From contig DBMK01000078.1 of the NCBI GenBank assembly GCA_002298885.1, positions 1-19,779 of the forward strand: a stretch of DNA of 19,779 nt. The letters run 5' to 3'. Source of the stretch: Anaerolineaceae bacterium UBA700. GTDB lineage: Bacteria; Chloroflexota; Anaerolineae; Anaerolineales; Anaerolineaceae. Position 1 is the first letter of the stretch. The number at the start of each line of letters is the position of its first letter. The notes under the pieces were generated by a model. That model ran no database searches. It saw only the letters and a program-made list of their open reading frames with translations, and was not told where the DNA came from. The position numbers and the translations under genes were made by a program. Shown here piece by piece: positions 1 to 7,709 of this stretch.

Positions 1-22
1 TTTGGCCGCACAGCAGGCCAAA
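1..22 (-). terminator. Hairpin at window edge, possible terminator of the moeA-VKOR-DUF1540 group
   Basis: A 7-bp inverted repeat, TTTGGCC (1-7) and GGCCAAA (16-22), encloses an 8-base loop about 45 bases past the stop of the last gene of the minus-strand group. Any T-run that would follow it on the minus strand lies outside the window, so terminator function cannot be judged. It could equally belong to a neighbouring gene. Confidence 0.3.
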
Positions 23-64
23 ATCCGCCTTTCTTTATTATTTCAATCCTTGGAAGGAAAAAGG

Positions 65-301
65 CTAATATTCCTCTTCTTCTTCATCCATCCACAAATC
101 TTCGTCTTCCTCTTCTTCGTCCTCCAGCTCCTCCCATTCCTCGGTTTCTTCTTCTTCGTCCCATTCATCCTCGGCGGCAGATTCGGCTGTGGGAGAATAA
201 GTATTGCAACCTGAATCAGGATCAAACTCCACGGCGGCAGCACTGCAAAAGCCATCATCGATGAAGACGCAATCCTGGTAATGACATCGGATACGTGGCA
301 T
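65..301 (-). CDS. Small DUF1540-like cysteine protein with extreme acidic tail
   Basis: This is a 78-residue protein. The first 36 residues carry four cysteines (C6, C11, C19, C32) in a C-x4-C-x7-C-x12-C layout with a GxCxA-like core, which resembles the small DUF1540 family of presumed metal-binding domains. The rest is a low-complexity tail in which 28 of the last 40 residues are Asp or Glu, broken by a few Trp and Tyr. The ATG is preceded by a near-perfect Shine-Dalgarno AGGAGGAG (305-312), so the gene is very likely real and well translated. It starts 13 bases after the VKOR gene stops, so the two are probably co-transcribed. Function is unknown; metal binding through the cysteines, or through the acidic tail, is inference. 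The tail is encoded by a GAA/GAG-rich tract prone to slippage, so its length may vary between relatives. Confidence 0.75.
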   Translation of the reverse strand: MPRIRCHYQDCVFIDDGFCSAAAVEFDPDSGCNTYSPTAESAAEDEWDEEEETEEWEELEDEEEEDEDLWMDEEEEEY

Positions 302-314
302 TTTCTCCTCCTGT

Positions 315-758
315 CTAGGGTGTTGTTTCAGCCTGGGGGTTAACCAGGCGAGATACCGTCAGAATGAACAAGGCCAGCATTACCAAAGCAGAAACCAGGC
401 AGAACGGGCAGATGGCACGGATCACAGCTACTTCAAGGTAGGTCAGATAAGCCGAGTAAAGTACGCCGATCAGGGTAATGCCAAACATGAAATATATCGA
501 GTAATTCTGGAAAAACTCGTTCCGGTCTTCTAGCAGCACAAAAGCGATGAAGGCCAGGTAAGCCAGCGATCCGATTGCGGCGATTGGTATGCCAAACACC
601 TGGGAATAGATGCTGGTGTTGACGCTGTAACAATCTCCCACACCCTGGAGGCACATTGCCCTGCTGTTGGCAAGTTTTTCGATTGTTAAATAGATTCCGT
701 CTGCAAAACCGAGCAAGCCTAGAATAGTGACGAGATTTCTAAAAGTTTTTCTTTCCAT
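315..758 (-). CDS. Vitamin K epoxide reductase (VKOR) family protein
   Basis: This 147-residue integral membrane protein has about four hydrophobic helices (roughly 9-27, 56-76, 86-108, 115-138). The VKOR signatures are present: a loop cysteine pair C36 and C43 followed by the conserved Ser/Thr region and FGIP, and the active-site CPFC (C117, C120) at the start of the last helix. Bacterial VKORs reoxidise a thioredoxin-like partner using quinone, so they do the job of DsbB in forming disulfides outside the cytoplasm. Many bacterial homologues have a fused thioredoxin domain; this one ends after helix four, so the partner must be encoded elsewhere. Its ATG lies one base after the moeA stop, which suggests translational coupling; only a weak GAG precedes the start. 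Confidence 0.93.
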   Translation of the reverse strand: MERKTFRNLVTILGLLGFADGIYLTIEKLANSRAMCLQGVGDCYSVNTSIYSQVFGIPIAAIGSLAYLAFIAFVLLEDRNEFFQNYSIYFMFGITLIGVLYSAYLTYLEVAVIRAICPFCLVSALVMLALFILTVSRLVNPQAETTP

Positions 759-759
759 C

Positions 760-2001
760 TCAACAGTTATTCAACAACCACGCATTTATCTCTGTACCGA
801 TTGGGAGCGATTTTACACCAGACGGGACAATCAGTAAAGCGTTTGCCAGAACCAATGAATACAGGTTTCCGGAACCCTGGTGTCCGGCTAAAAATGCCAG
901 GCGGGTTCCGTCTTCCTGCCGGAAAAAAGCTCGCAGGTACGATTCGCGCCCGTCGGAGTCGATAGGCTCGCCCAGCCTAACCCGGATAACCGGATGGTCT
1001 AGGTTTTCGAGGCCGGAAAGCTTGCTGATGGTCGGGCGAACAAACACTTCAAAACCGACGAACGCCGAGACAGGGTTGCCCGGAAGGCCGATCAGGTGGA
1101 TACCCTTGTACGACCCAAAGGCGACCGGCTTGCCGGGACGCATGTTCACCCGCCAAAAGTCGAGCTGTCCTTCGGACTGGACCAGGGTGCGGACAAAATC
1201 GAAGGCGCCTACACTCACACCCGCCGAGGTCAAGATCAAATCGACTGAGAGGGAAACGGCCCGGTCAAGGCGCTGGCGAACGCTCTCCAAATCGTCCGGT
1301 GCGACCCCCAGGTTGAACGCAACCCCGCCGGCCTGTTTTACCAGCGCCGAAATGGTGTATGTGTTCGAATCGTGTATTTTTCCAGGCGTAAGCGGCGCAT
1401 CGGGTGGAAGAATCTCGTCCCCGGTGGAGAGGACAGCGACGCGGGTACGCTGAAAAACTTTGACGGCAGTAATGCCGAGCGTCGCCAATAGGCCGATGTC
1501 CTGCGGCTGAAGTTTGCGACTGCGCTGCAGGACCACTTTCCCGGCAGGCAGGTCCTGGCCCTTGGGACGCACGAACTCGCCCGGCTGCGCCGGATGGAAG
1601 ATGCGCACCGGCTGGCCCAGGGTGAAGGTCTGCATTTCTGCTCCGTCGGTATTTTCAACCGGCACGATGCTGTCGGCGCCACCGGGCAGCATGGCACCGG
1701 TCATGATCCGGGCAGCCTCCCCGGCCTGCAGCATCTGCAAAGCGGCTTTGCCAGCGGGAATGTCCTGGGTCACCTTGAGGGTCGCCGGGCTTTCAGGCGA
1801 GGCGCTCGAAACGTCGGCAGCGCGCACGGCAAAACCGTCCATCCCGGAATTGGAAAAAGGGGGAAGTTCGATGCCGGCAGAAACGTCCTCGAAAAGAACT
1901 CTATCTTGAGCGTCTTCAAGCGGAACTGTCTCCGCATCCAGGGGCAGAAATTGGGCTAATATCCTTGCGCGGGCTTCCGAAACTGACAGTAAATTGGCCA
2001 T
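760..2001 (-). CDS. moeA: Molybdopterin molybdenumtransferase MoeA
   Basis: This 413-residue cytoplasmic enzyme inserts molybdate into adenylylated molybdopterin in the last step of molybdenum cofactor synthesis. Conserved motifs appear in order: MDGFA (54-58), TGAMLPGGAD (101-110), STGDE (192-196), DSN (211-213), the VSVG loop (262-265) and GLPGNPVS (305-312), followed by a C-terminal MoeA domain. Length fits the family (about 400). The ATG at 2001 was chosen because AGAGGG lies about six bases upstream and MANLLSVSEA is family-like; an in-frame GTG at 2016 would add five residues but has no good ribosome site. No other moa, mob or mod gene is in the window, so the rest of the pathway must be elsewhere. 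It has its own likely promoter overlapping the end of rel, and it is followed directly by the VKOR gene. Confidence 0.96.
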   Translation of the reverse strand: MANLLSVSEARARILAQFLPLDAETVPLEDAQDRVLFEDVSAGIELPPFSNSGMDGFAVRAADVSSASPESPATLKVTQDIPAGKAALQMLQAGEAARIMTGAMLPGGADSIVPVENTDGAEMQTFTLGQPVRIFHPAQPGEFVRPKGQDLPAGKVVLQRSRKLQPQDIGLLATLGITAVKVFQRTRVAVLSTGDEILPPDAPLTPGKIHDSNTYTISALVKQAGGVAFNLGVAPDDLESVRQRLDRAVSLSVDLILTSAGVSVGAFDFVRTLVQSEGQLDFWRVNMRPGKPVAFGSYKGIHLIGLPGNPVSAFVGFEVFVRPTISKLSGLENLDHPVIRVRLGEPIDSDGRESYLRAFFRQEDGTRLAFLAGHQGSGNLYSLVLANALLIVPSGVKSLPIGTEINAWLLNNC

Positions 2002-2039
2002 GTACCCTCTACACACGCTTTCAAGCTAACGGCGGCAAT

Positions 2040-2067
2040 ATTATATCACCGCTCAGCCGGCTTTCAA
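2040..2067 (-). promoter_or_regulatory. Sigma-70-type promoter for moeA, overlapping the rel stop
   Basis: On the minus strand TTGAAA (2062-2067) and a perfect TATAAT (2040-2045) are separated by 16 bases. The -35 box is made by the last codons of rel. Transcription would begin near 2033, leaving a leader of about 31 bases before the moeA ATG. This is sequence match only. Confidence 0.6.
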
Positions 2068-4272
2068 GCGGTGTGCTTCCATCACGTTGGGCAGGTTTTC
2101 GATTTTCATAAGCACCCGGCTGAGCTGGACGATATCCTGTACTTCGATCACCAGGTTGATTGCGGCCAGGTTGTGGGTCACCTTAAGATTGATATTGATC
2201 AGGTTGATGCCTTCGTTATTGAAAATATTATATATATCACCCATCAAGCCCTGGCGGTCGTAGGCTTTCACCTGGATGGCGATGGGATAGGTAAGCTGCG
2301 GCTCACCCCACGAGACCATGACGATACGTTCCTTGTCCGTCATGCGCAAGATATTCGGGCAATCCTGGCGGTGAATGGTGGCGCCGCGCCCGCGGGTGAT
2401 GTAACCGATGATCTCGTCGCCCGGGGCGGGATTGCAGCAGCGGGCGAACGTAGTAAGGATACCTTTCAAACCTAACACCGTCACGGCATCCTTGCTGGTT
2501 TTGCCAGTGACGGTGGGGGCGTGCGGCTCGAGCAGGTTCTTGTCCGGCTCAACTTCGGACAGCTTGTTGATGATCTTGGAGAAAGAAAGGTCGCCGCAGC
2601 CGAGAGAGACGTAAAGGTCCTCGGTGGACTTGAGCTCGAAGGAACGGGCCAATTCTTCGAGGTCCACGTCAGCCATGCCCAGGCGGCGCAGCTCCTTATC
2701 CAGGATGGCCTTGCCCTGGGTGAGGTTCTGCTCGCGTTCCTGCAGCTTGAACCACTGGCGGATTTTGGAACGCGCCCGTTGGGTATTGACCAGTCCAAGG
2801 TTCGAGTTGAGCCAGTCTCGGCTGGGGCCGCCCTGCTTGGCGGTGAGGATCTCGACCATGTCGCCGGTCTTGAGGATGTAATCCAGGTTGACAAGCTTGC
2901 CATTGATCTTGGCGCCACGGCAGCGGTTGCCAATCTCGGTGTGCACGTGATAGGCAAAATCGATGGGGGTGGAACCGGCGGGCAGGTCGACGATATCGCC
3001 GCGCGGGGTGAAGACGTAGACCCGATCCTGGAAGACGTCGGTTTTCATGCCGTCGACGAATTCCTGGGCATCCTGCACTTCCTGGCGCCATTCCATCACT
3101 TTGCGCAGCCAATTGATGCGCTGTTCGTAATCGTCGTCCTTCTTGCTGCGCTCTTTGTAACGCCAGTGGGCGGCGATACCGTATTCGGCGTTCTGGTTCA
3201 TCTCCGGGGTGCGGATCTGGACTTCGAGCGGTTTTCCGTCGTCGTAGATCACGGCGGTGTGGATGGACTGGTAAAAATTATCCTTGGGAGCGGCAATATA
3301 ATCGTCGAATTCCTGCGGAATCGGGCGCCAACGGGTGTGGATGACGCCGAGGGCAGCGTAGCAGGCGGGGATGTCGGGGACGATGAGCCGGACGCCGCGC
3401 AGGTCGCGCACCAGGTCGAAGGTCTTGCCTTTTTCGACCATTTTGCGGTAGATCGAATAAATGTGTTTTGGACGGCCAGTGACCTCGACGTGGATTCCGA
3501 CTGGTTCGAGCTGGGCGCGCACTTTTTCCACGATCTGGGCAATTTCTGCCTCGCGGTCGGTGCGGCGCTCGGCCAGGTTCTCGGCGATCTCCTTGAATTT
3601 TTCGGGATTGGTGTAACGGAAGCCGAGGTCCTCTAACTCCCATTTCAAGCGCCAGATGCCCAGGCGGTTGGCCAGGGGGGCAAAAATATCCAGGGTCTCC
3701 TGGGCTATCCTGCGGCGTTTTTGCTCCGGCATGTAGCCGAGGGTGCGCATGTTGTGCAGCCTGTCGGCCAGCTTGACCAGCACAACACGAATGTCGTCGC
3801 CCATGGCCATGAAAGTCTTGCGCAGTGTTTCGTTGCGCAGGTCTTTGCGGCGGTCGCGGCTGTCGCCTGAGGCGCTGGCCCCATCTCCATCTGGACCGTA
3901 GAGGTCTTCGTCCTCGATCACTTCTTCGATGTGCTGATCGGCTCGCGAAACTCGGGGCAGGTGAGTAAGCTTGGTAACGCCGTCGACCAGCTTTTCGACC
4001 TCGTCGCCGAAGTCTTTGCGGATATCGGCCAGGGTGAGCGTGGTATCTTCGACCGTATCGTGCAGCAGACCCGCAATCACGACCGCCGGCGGAACACGCA
4101 TTTCGGCCAGGATGACGGCGACGGCGACACAGTGGCTGATGTAAGGCTCGCCGGAGATGCGTTTTTGACCTTCGTGTGCTTTTTCGGCAATCCGGTAGGC
4201 GCGCAGGATCAGGTCACGATCAATGACCGTGTAATTGTCCGGCAACACCTCCATCAAGCTCTCAATTTTCAT
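2053..4272 (-). CDS. rel: Bifunctional (p)ppGpp synthetase/hydrolase, Rel/SpoT family
   Basis: This 739-residue cytoplasmic stringent-response enzyme makes and degrades (p)ppGpp. The hydrolase HD domain looks active: H47, H71-D72, E75-D76 (HDTVEDT), and D170 with N174 (LADRLHNM). The synthetase domain (about 255-375) keeps D290 and E350 (LEVQIRT), equivalent to the catalytic D264 and E323 of Streptococcus Rel. A TGS domain follows (about 416-478), then a zinc-finger/CC domain with C612, C613, H634 and C638, and a C-terminal ACT domain (about 661-739). With both active sites intact it is probably the main Rel enzyme. Relative to Rel of Streptococcus there are about 30 extra residues in the HD domain near 120-145, rich in Gly, Ser, Asp and Arg. 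AAAGG sits about seven bases before the ATG, and a promoter candidate lies just upstream. Confidence 0.97.
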   Translation of the reverse strand: MKIESLMEVLPDNYTVIDRDLILRAYRIAEKAHEGQKRISGEPYISHCVAVAVILAEMRVPPAVVIAGLLHDTVEDTTLTLADIRKDFGDEVEKLVDGVTKLTHLPRVSRADQHIEEVIEDEDLYGPDGDGASASGDSRDRRKDLRNETLRKTFMAMGDDIRVVLVKLADRLHNMRTLGYMPEQKRRRIAQETLDIFAPLANRLGIWRLKWELEDLGFRYTNPEKFKEIAENLAERRTDREAEIAQIVEKVRAQLEPVGIHVEVTGRPKHIYSIYRKMVEKGKTFDLVRDLRGVRLIVPDIPACYAALGVIHTRWRPIPQEFDDYIAAPKDNFYQSIHTAVIYDDGKPLEVQIRTPEMNQNAEYGIAAHWRYKERSKKDDDYEQRINWLRKVMEWRQEVQDAQEFVDGMKTDVFQDRVYVFTPRGDIVDLPAGSTPIDFAYHVHTEIGNRCRGAKINGKLVNLDYILKTGDMVEILTAKQGGPSRDWLNSNLGLVNTQRARSKIRQWFKLQEREQNLTQGKAILDKELRRLGMADVDLEELARSFELKSTEDLYVSLGCGDLSFSKIINKLSEVEPDKNLLEPHAPTVTGKTSKDAVTVLGLKGILTTFARCCNPAPGDEIIGYITRGRGATIHRQDCPNILRMTDKERIVMVSWGEPQLTYPIAIQVKAYDRQGLMGDIYNIFNNEGINLININLKVTHNLAAINLVIEVQDIVQLSRVLMKIENLPNVMEAHRLKAG

Positions 4273-4307
4273 GGCCTTTAAATACCCTGTGTATTATTAA
4301 GCAAAAT

Positions 4308-4337
4308 AGTATACCCCCCATTCAGGCTGAAGCGCAA
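4308..4337 (-). promoter_or_regulatory. Candidate promoter for rel
   Basis: In the 92-base gap upstream of rel, a TATACT -10 box (4308-4313) has TTGCGC (4332-4337) 18 bases upstream on the minus strand. The -35 box matches the consensus poorly, so this is tentative. No convincing terminator for the preceding gene is visible in the gap. Confidence 0.4.
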
Positions 4338-4364
4338 GTTGTTTAGGGATTTCTTTCCCTCAAT

Positions 4365-5501
4365 TTAATCTTCCCGGCGGACGATAATGCGGATGGCATG
4401 GTCGATGGGATGGTCGGCGACCAGGATGAGGTAACCCCCGCCGCCAGCGCCAGACACCTTCCATCCCAGGGCCTGGCTGCGGTGTGTATCGATCAGCTCC
4501 TGGATCGTCTCATTCATCATGTGGGGAAACATGGCGATTTGAGCTTCGAAACCGGCGCGCACATAGCGGCCAAAGTTAACCAGGTCGCGATCCAGGATGG
4601 CCTGCCAGCAACCATCAGCGGCGTCCGCCAGGGCCTTGCATTGCGCCGTAGTGATCTGGGTGTCGCTCAACACGCTGTAGCCATACTGGCGCGGCCCCAG
4701 GGGCACCAGATAGAATGCATCTTCAATAAAGCGATAGATTTCCTCGTTGCGGACGCGATCGATGCGAGACGGCCAATACTCGCCTTCGTAATAAGACTGA
4801 TTTACGCCGGGAAAAACGATGCCAATCGAATCCTGCGAGCCAGAAATGTAGGCCGTTCCGGGAGGATTGTCGCAGCAGAATAAGATCTTGGCCAGCTTTT
4901 CCGAATCGCCGGCGGGAAGGCGCGGTCCCCAGATATCCAATGCTTTAATACGCGTGGAGGAAGCCATGCCGCTGCGCTCGTTGAATTCCAAGGTCGGCTC
5001 AATCGAAACGGTGATGACCGACCCCGGGTAAAGGCGCGAGCAGAACGGCTGGTCCAGCCAGCCGCCGCAGATATCGATGCGGTAGGGCATGGTTTTGATG
5101 GCTTTTAACTCAGCAGAGGAACGCGGCGCCAGTCCGTCGTGCGGGAAGCGCTTAAGGACGACGTATTCGATCCCCAGCTCCGCGCACAATTGGGCTTTAG
5201 CCGGGATGTTGCCGTCTTCGTTCACGATGAAAGAATCCGGCTTGATACGCCGGAGGTCGTCGGCAAAATCCAGGATGCCAGTGCCGCTTGAAATAAAAGC
5301 GTCCTTTACATAGCTGACGGCCTTGACCATGTACAGGCGTTCCAGCTCGCTGTTTACTGGCAAGTGACCTTTCAAGTCGAAATCGGTCTTATCCGTCGCG
5401 ACTGCAACGTATAAGTCACCGTAGGCGGCGGCCTGCCGGAAGAACTCAATGTGGCCACTGTGGAGAAGATCGAAGATACCGGATACGAAGGAGGTGGGCA
5501 T
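4365..5501 (-). CDS. Fused nucleotidylyltransferase / GHMP-kinase-like protein, substrate unknown
   Basis: This 378-residue protein has two domains. Residues 1 to about 135 form a cytidylyltransferase-type HxGH fold: GIFDLLHSGH with the signature at H14-H17, and a closing RSSAELK (127-133) where relatives have the ISTT-like motif. Residues about 138-378 resemble a GHMP kinase: YRIDICGGWLD (140-150) as motif 1 and a glycine-rich KVSGAGGGGYLI (348-359) as motif 3. The usual ATP-binding motif 2 (PxxxGLxSSA) is replaced by PPGTAYISGSQDSIGI (213-228), so kinase activity is uncertain. The likely role is activation of a sugar or alditol phosphate for a nucleotide-linked precursor, but this is inference. 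It differs from HldE, whose kinase is of the PfkB family and comes first. No Shine-Dalgarno precedes the ATG; the upstream bases are pyrimidine-rich and belong to a repeat-like tract. Confidence 0.85.
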   Translation of the reverse strand: MPTSFVSGIFDLLHSGHIEFFRQAAAYGDLYVAVATDKTDFDLKGHLPVNSELERLYMVKAVSYVKDAFISSGTGILDFADDLRRIKPDSFIVNEDGNIPAKAQLCAELGIEYVVLKRFPHDGLAPRSSAELKAIKTMPYRIDICGGWLDQPFCSRLYPGSVITVSIEPTLEFNERSGMASSTRIKALDIWGPRLPAGDSEKLAKILFCCDNPPGTAYISGSQDSIGIVFPGVNQSYYEGEYWPSRIDRVRNEEIYRFIEDAFYLVPLGPRQYGYSVLSDTQITTAQCKALADAADGCWQAILDRDLVNFGRYVRAGFEAQIAMFPHMMNETIQELIDTHRSQALGWKVSGAGGGGYLILVADHPIDHAIRIIVRRED

Positions 5502-5602
5502 GGGAGGGGGGAGAGAGAGGTTAGAGAGTAGTGAATTGAGAGTAGAGATTAGGAAGTATGGACGTGAAATGTGAATGGGGGATTGAGCTGGTACAACCTT
5601 TT
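5502..5602. repeat. Intergenic purine-rich GAGAGTAG repeat tract
   Basis: This 101-base gap holds no gene. On the plus strand it starts with a G/A-only run and contains GAGAGTAG (5524-5531) and GAGAGTAGAGA (5538-5548). Very similar sequence recurs between rlmN and ftsY. No clear promoter or ribosome site for the gene starting at 5501 is visible within it. Confidence 0.5.
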
Positions 5603-6979
5603 TCAGTCAAGAATGGGCTCCGAATAGTATGAGCGAGGGGTGAAGCCATTGGCGGAGATAACCTGGCGGTACCATTTGGCGCTGTATTTAAGTGTGCGCT
5701 GCTGGGTCTCGAAATCAACATGGATGAGGCCGAAACGCATGCGGTAGCCGAAGGCCCATTCGAAATTGTCCATCAGGCTCCAGACCAGGTAGCCGTTCAT
5801 GGGGACGTCGGCGGCGATGGCCTTGTGGACCTGGAACAGGTGATCCTGTAGGTATTGGATGCGGCGCACGTCGCGAATTTCGCTGTCCAGGTCAACTTCA
5901 TCGGCAACTGGAATGCCGTTCTCGGTGACCATGATCTTGGCCGGAGCATAATCCCTGTTAATGCGGGTGAGCAGCTCGTAGAGCCCTTGCGGATAGATCT
6001 CCCACATCATCGAATAAGGGTTGCCCTGCGGGCGGACTTCGGCAAGCTCGACGAAGGGGACTCCCGGCTCGTGGCGTACGACCGCCCGGGTGTAGTAGTT
6101 GACGCCCAGAAAATCGATGGGGGTGGCGATGACCTTTAACTCGTCGCTCTCCATTTTAGGCAGCAGGAGCGAAACAAGGTCGAGCAGTTCTGCCGGATAA
6201 CTGCCTTTAAAAATAGGATCCAGTGTAGAGCGGTTCTGGATGTGGTCGAAGCGTTGGGCAGCCAGGCGGTCTTCGTCGCTCGAAGTAGCCGGATAGACCG
6301 GGCTGAGGTTGAGGGCAATTCCAACCGAAACAGGGCGGGGGATCGAAGCCCGGATGGCCTGCGTGGCCAACCCGTGGGCTAAAAGTTGATAGTGTACGAC
6401 AGAGACCGCAGCCTGGATATCGGAAAAGCCCGGCGCATGTTCGCCAATGAGGTGACCGTTAGCGGCAAACACCATCGGCTCGTTGATGGTGATCCAGGTA
6501 GCGACCCGGTCGCCGAGGCAGCCGGCGACGATTTTCGCATAGTCAGCAAATAGGTTGGCTGTGTTCCGGATGGCAAAGCCGCCATTTTCCTGCAAGGACT
6601 GGGGCAGGTCGTAATGGAAGAGGGTAGGGATTGGCTCAATGCCATTTTCTAGCAGCGCATCGACCAGGCGGTCATAAAAATCGAGGCCTGCCTGATTGAT
6701 GGGCGGGATTCCCTCCGGTAAAACGCGCGGCCAGGCAATCGAAAAGCGATATGCCTTCAATCCCAGTTCCTTCATCAACTGGATGTCTTCCTTCCAGCGA
6801 TGGTAATGGTCCACTGCCACGTCGCCGTGATGACCGGAGTAAATTTTACCAGGCCGGTGGGCGAAGGTATCCCAGATCGAAAGGCCTTTGCCTTCTTCGT
6901 TCCAGGCACCTTCAATTTGATAGGCAGAAGTGGCAGCGCCCCAAATGAAACCAGGTGGAAAAGTGAGCATTTCAGTCAT
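5603..6979 (-). CDS. Glycoside hydrolase family 1 beta-glucosidase
   Basis: This 458-residue (beta/alpha)8-barrel enzyme is predicted to hydrolyse terminal beta-glucosyl or beta-galactosyl residues from oligosaccharides. Family GH1 signatures are clear: FIWGAATSAYQIEGAW near the N terminus, the acid/base glutamate in TINEP (E167), the nucleophile in VTENG (E353), and the aglycone/glycone-binding NFEWAFGY (405-412). Length matches bacterial family members (about 450). No signal peptide is seen, so it should act in the cytoplasm on imported sugars. The ATG at 6979 has a partial GGGA six bases upstream; an in-frame ATG at 6970 is possible. It is the last of three close minus-strand genes, 30 bases after the HAD phosphatase. 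Exact substrate specificity cannot be read from sequence alone. Confidence 0.96.
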   Translation of the reverse strand: MTEMLTFPPGFIWGAATSAYQIEGAWNEEGKGLSIWDTFAHRPGKIYSGHHGDVAVDHYHRWKEDIQLMKELGLKAYRFSIAWPRVLPEGIPPINQAGLDFYDRLVDALLENGIEPIPTLFHYDLPQSLQENGGFAIRNTANLFADYAKIVAGCLGDRVATWITINEPMVFAANGHLIGEHAPGFSDIQAAVSVVHYQLLAHGLATQAIRASIPRPVSVGIALNLSPVYPATSSDEDRLAAQRFDHIQNRSTLDPIFKGSYPAELLDLVSLLLPKMESDELKVIATPIDFLGVNYYTRAVVRHEPGVPFVELAEVRPQGNPYSMMWEIYPQGLYELLTRINRDYAPAKIMVTENGIPVADEVDLDSEIRDVRRIQYLQDHLFQVHKAIAADVPMNGYLVWSLMDNFEWAFGYRMRFGLIHVDFETQQRTLKYSAKWYRQVISANGFTPRSYYSEPILD

Positions 6980-7009
6980 ACACGTTCCCGAGGTTGAAAT
7001 GTAAAGAAA

Positions 7010-7693
7010 TTATGACATCCCGCCTTCAGTCCTGGCTTCGGCGTCGGCGATCAGGTCGTCCAGCGAGACGGATTGGAGCGAATCAATCACCAGGTCCGCG
7101 TGGTCGGTATCGAGCTGAAGGGTCACCGGGTTTGGCACGGCGACGCAGTACAACCCCGCCGCCCGCGCCGCTCGAATACCGTTTGGAGAATCCTCAAACG
7201 CCATGGCTTCCGTGCTGGTGATGCCCATTCTGGCGACTGCGCTCAGATAAAGCTCCGGGTCTGGCTTCAAACGACTTACGTTTTCGGCCGTCAAAATAAA
7301 ATCGAAACAGTCCAACAATCCCAGGCGAGCCAGGTGTGAGGTCACCCAGGCGTTGGGCGAGCTGGAAGCAACTGCAAGCTTGAGCCCCAGCTCTTGAGCT
7401 CGCTGCAGTGTTTGGGTCACGCCGGGGAGCGGGGGCTGCTGGTTAATTATAACCAAGGAGCGCTCTTTGTAGGTCTTATACAGCGCCATGTGGTCCACCG
7501 GCTGTTTTATTATTTTCTCGAGGTAAACGAACGGATCGAATGCGGCAAGAGAAGCCCCCAAAGCGGCTGCCCATTTGGTGACGGGGAGAGTTGTTCCATA
7601 ATCCTCAAAAATATTTTGAAGTACAACGAATTCAGGCGTCTCCGTATCCAAAATCAAACCATCAAAATCAAATACCAGGCCTTTTATTGTCAT
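7010..7693 (-). CDS. HAD-IA hydrolase, beta-phosphoglucomutase-like
   Basis: This protein of about 227 residues belongs to the haloacid dehalogenase superfamily, subfamily IA. It shows motif I DFDG (D9, D11), motif II in ASSSPN (S110), motif III lysine in KPDP (K143), and motif IV FEDSPNG (E167-D168). A helical cap follows motif I. Relatives are sugar-phosphate phosphatases or beta-phosphoglucomutases; its position beside a GH1 glucosidase would fit sugar phosphate metabolism, but the substrate is not identifiable. The ATG at 7693 gives a family-typical N terminus (MTIKGLVFDFDG) yet has no ribosome site at proper spacing. A TTG at 7702 has AGGG about five bases upstream and would add three residues, so it may be the real start. 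The gap from the preceding gene is 16 or 7 bases accordingly. Confidence 0.92.
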   Translation of the reverse strand: MTIKGLVFDFDGLILDTETPEFVVLQNIFEDYGTTLPVTKWAAALGASLAAFDPFVYLEKIIKQPVDHMALYKTYKERSLVIINQQPPLPGVTQTLQRAQELGLKLAVASSSPNAWVTSHLARLGLLDCFDFILTAENVSRLKPDPELYLSAVARMGITSTEAMAFEDSPNGIRAARAAGLYCVAVPNPVTLQLDTDHADLVIDSLQSVSLDDLIADAEARTEGGMS

Positions 7694-7709
7694 AAGCGCC
7701 AATTTTACC

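Noticed and set aside
2521..3636. Plus-strand open frame (371 codons) opposite rel
   Set aside because: It mirrors the conserved rel coding sequence, has low-complexity hydrophobic composition and no family features.
4344..4359. AGGGA/TCCCT hairpin as a terminator between the fusion gene and rel
   Set aside because: Only a 5-bp stem with no T-run; too weak to call.
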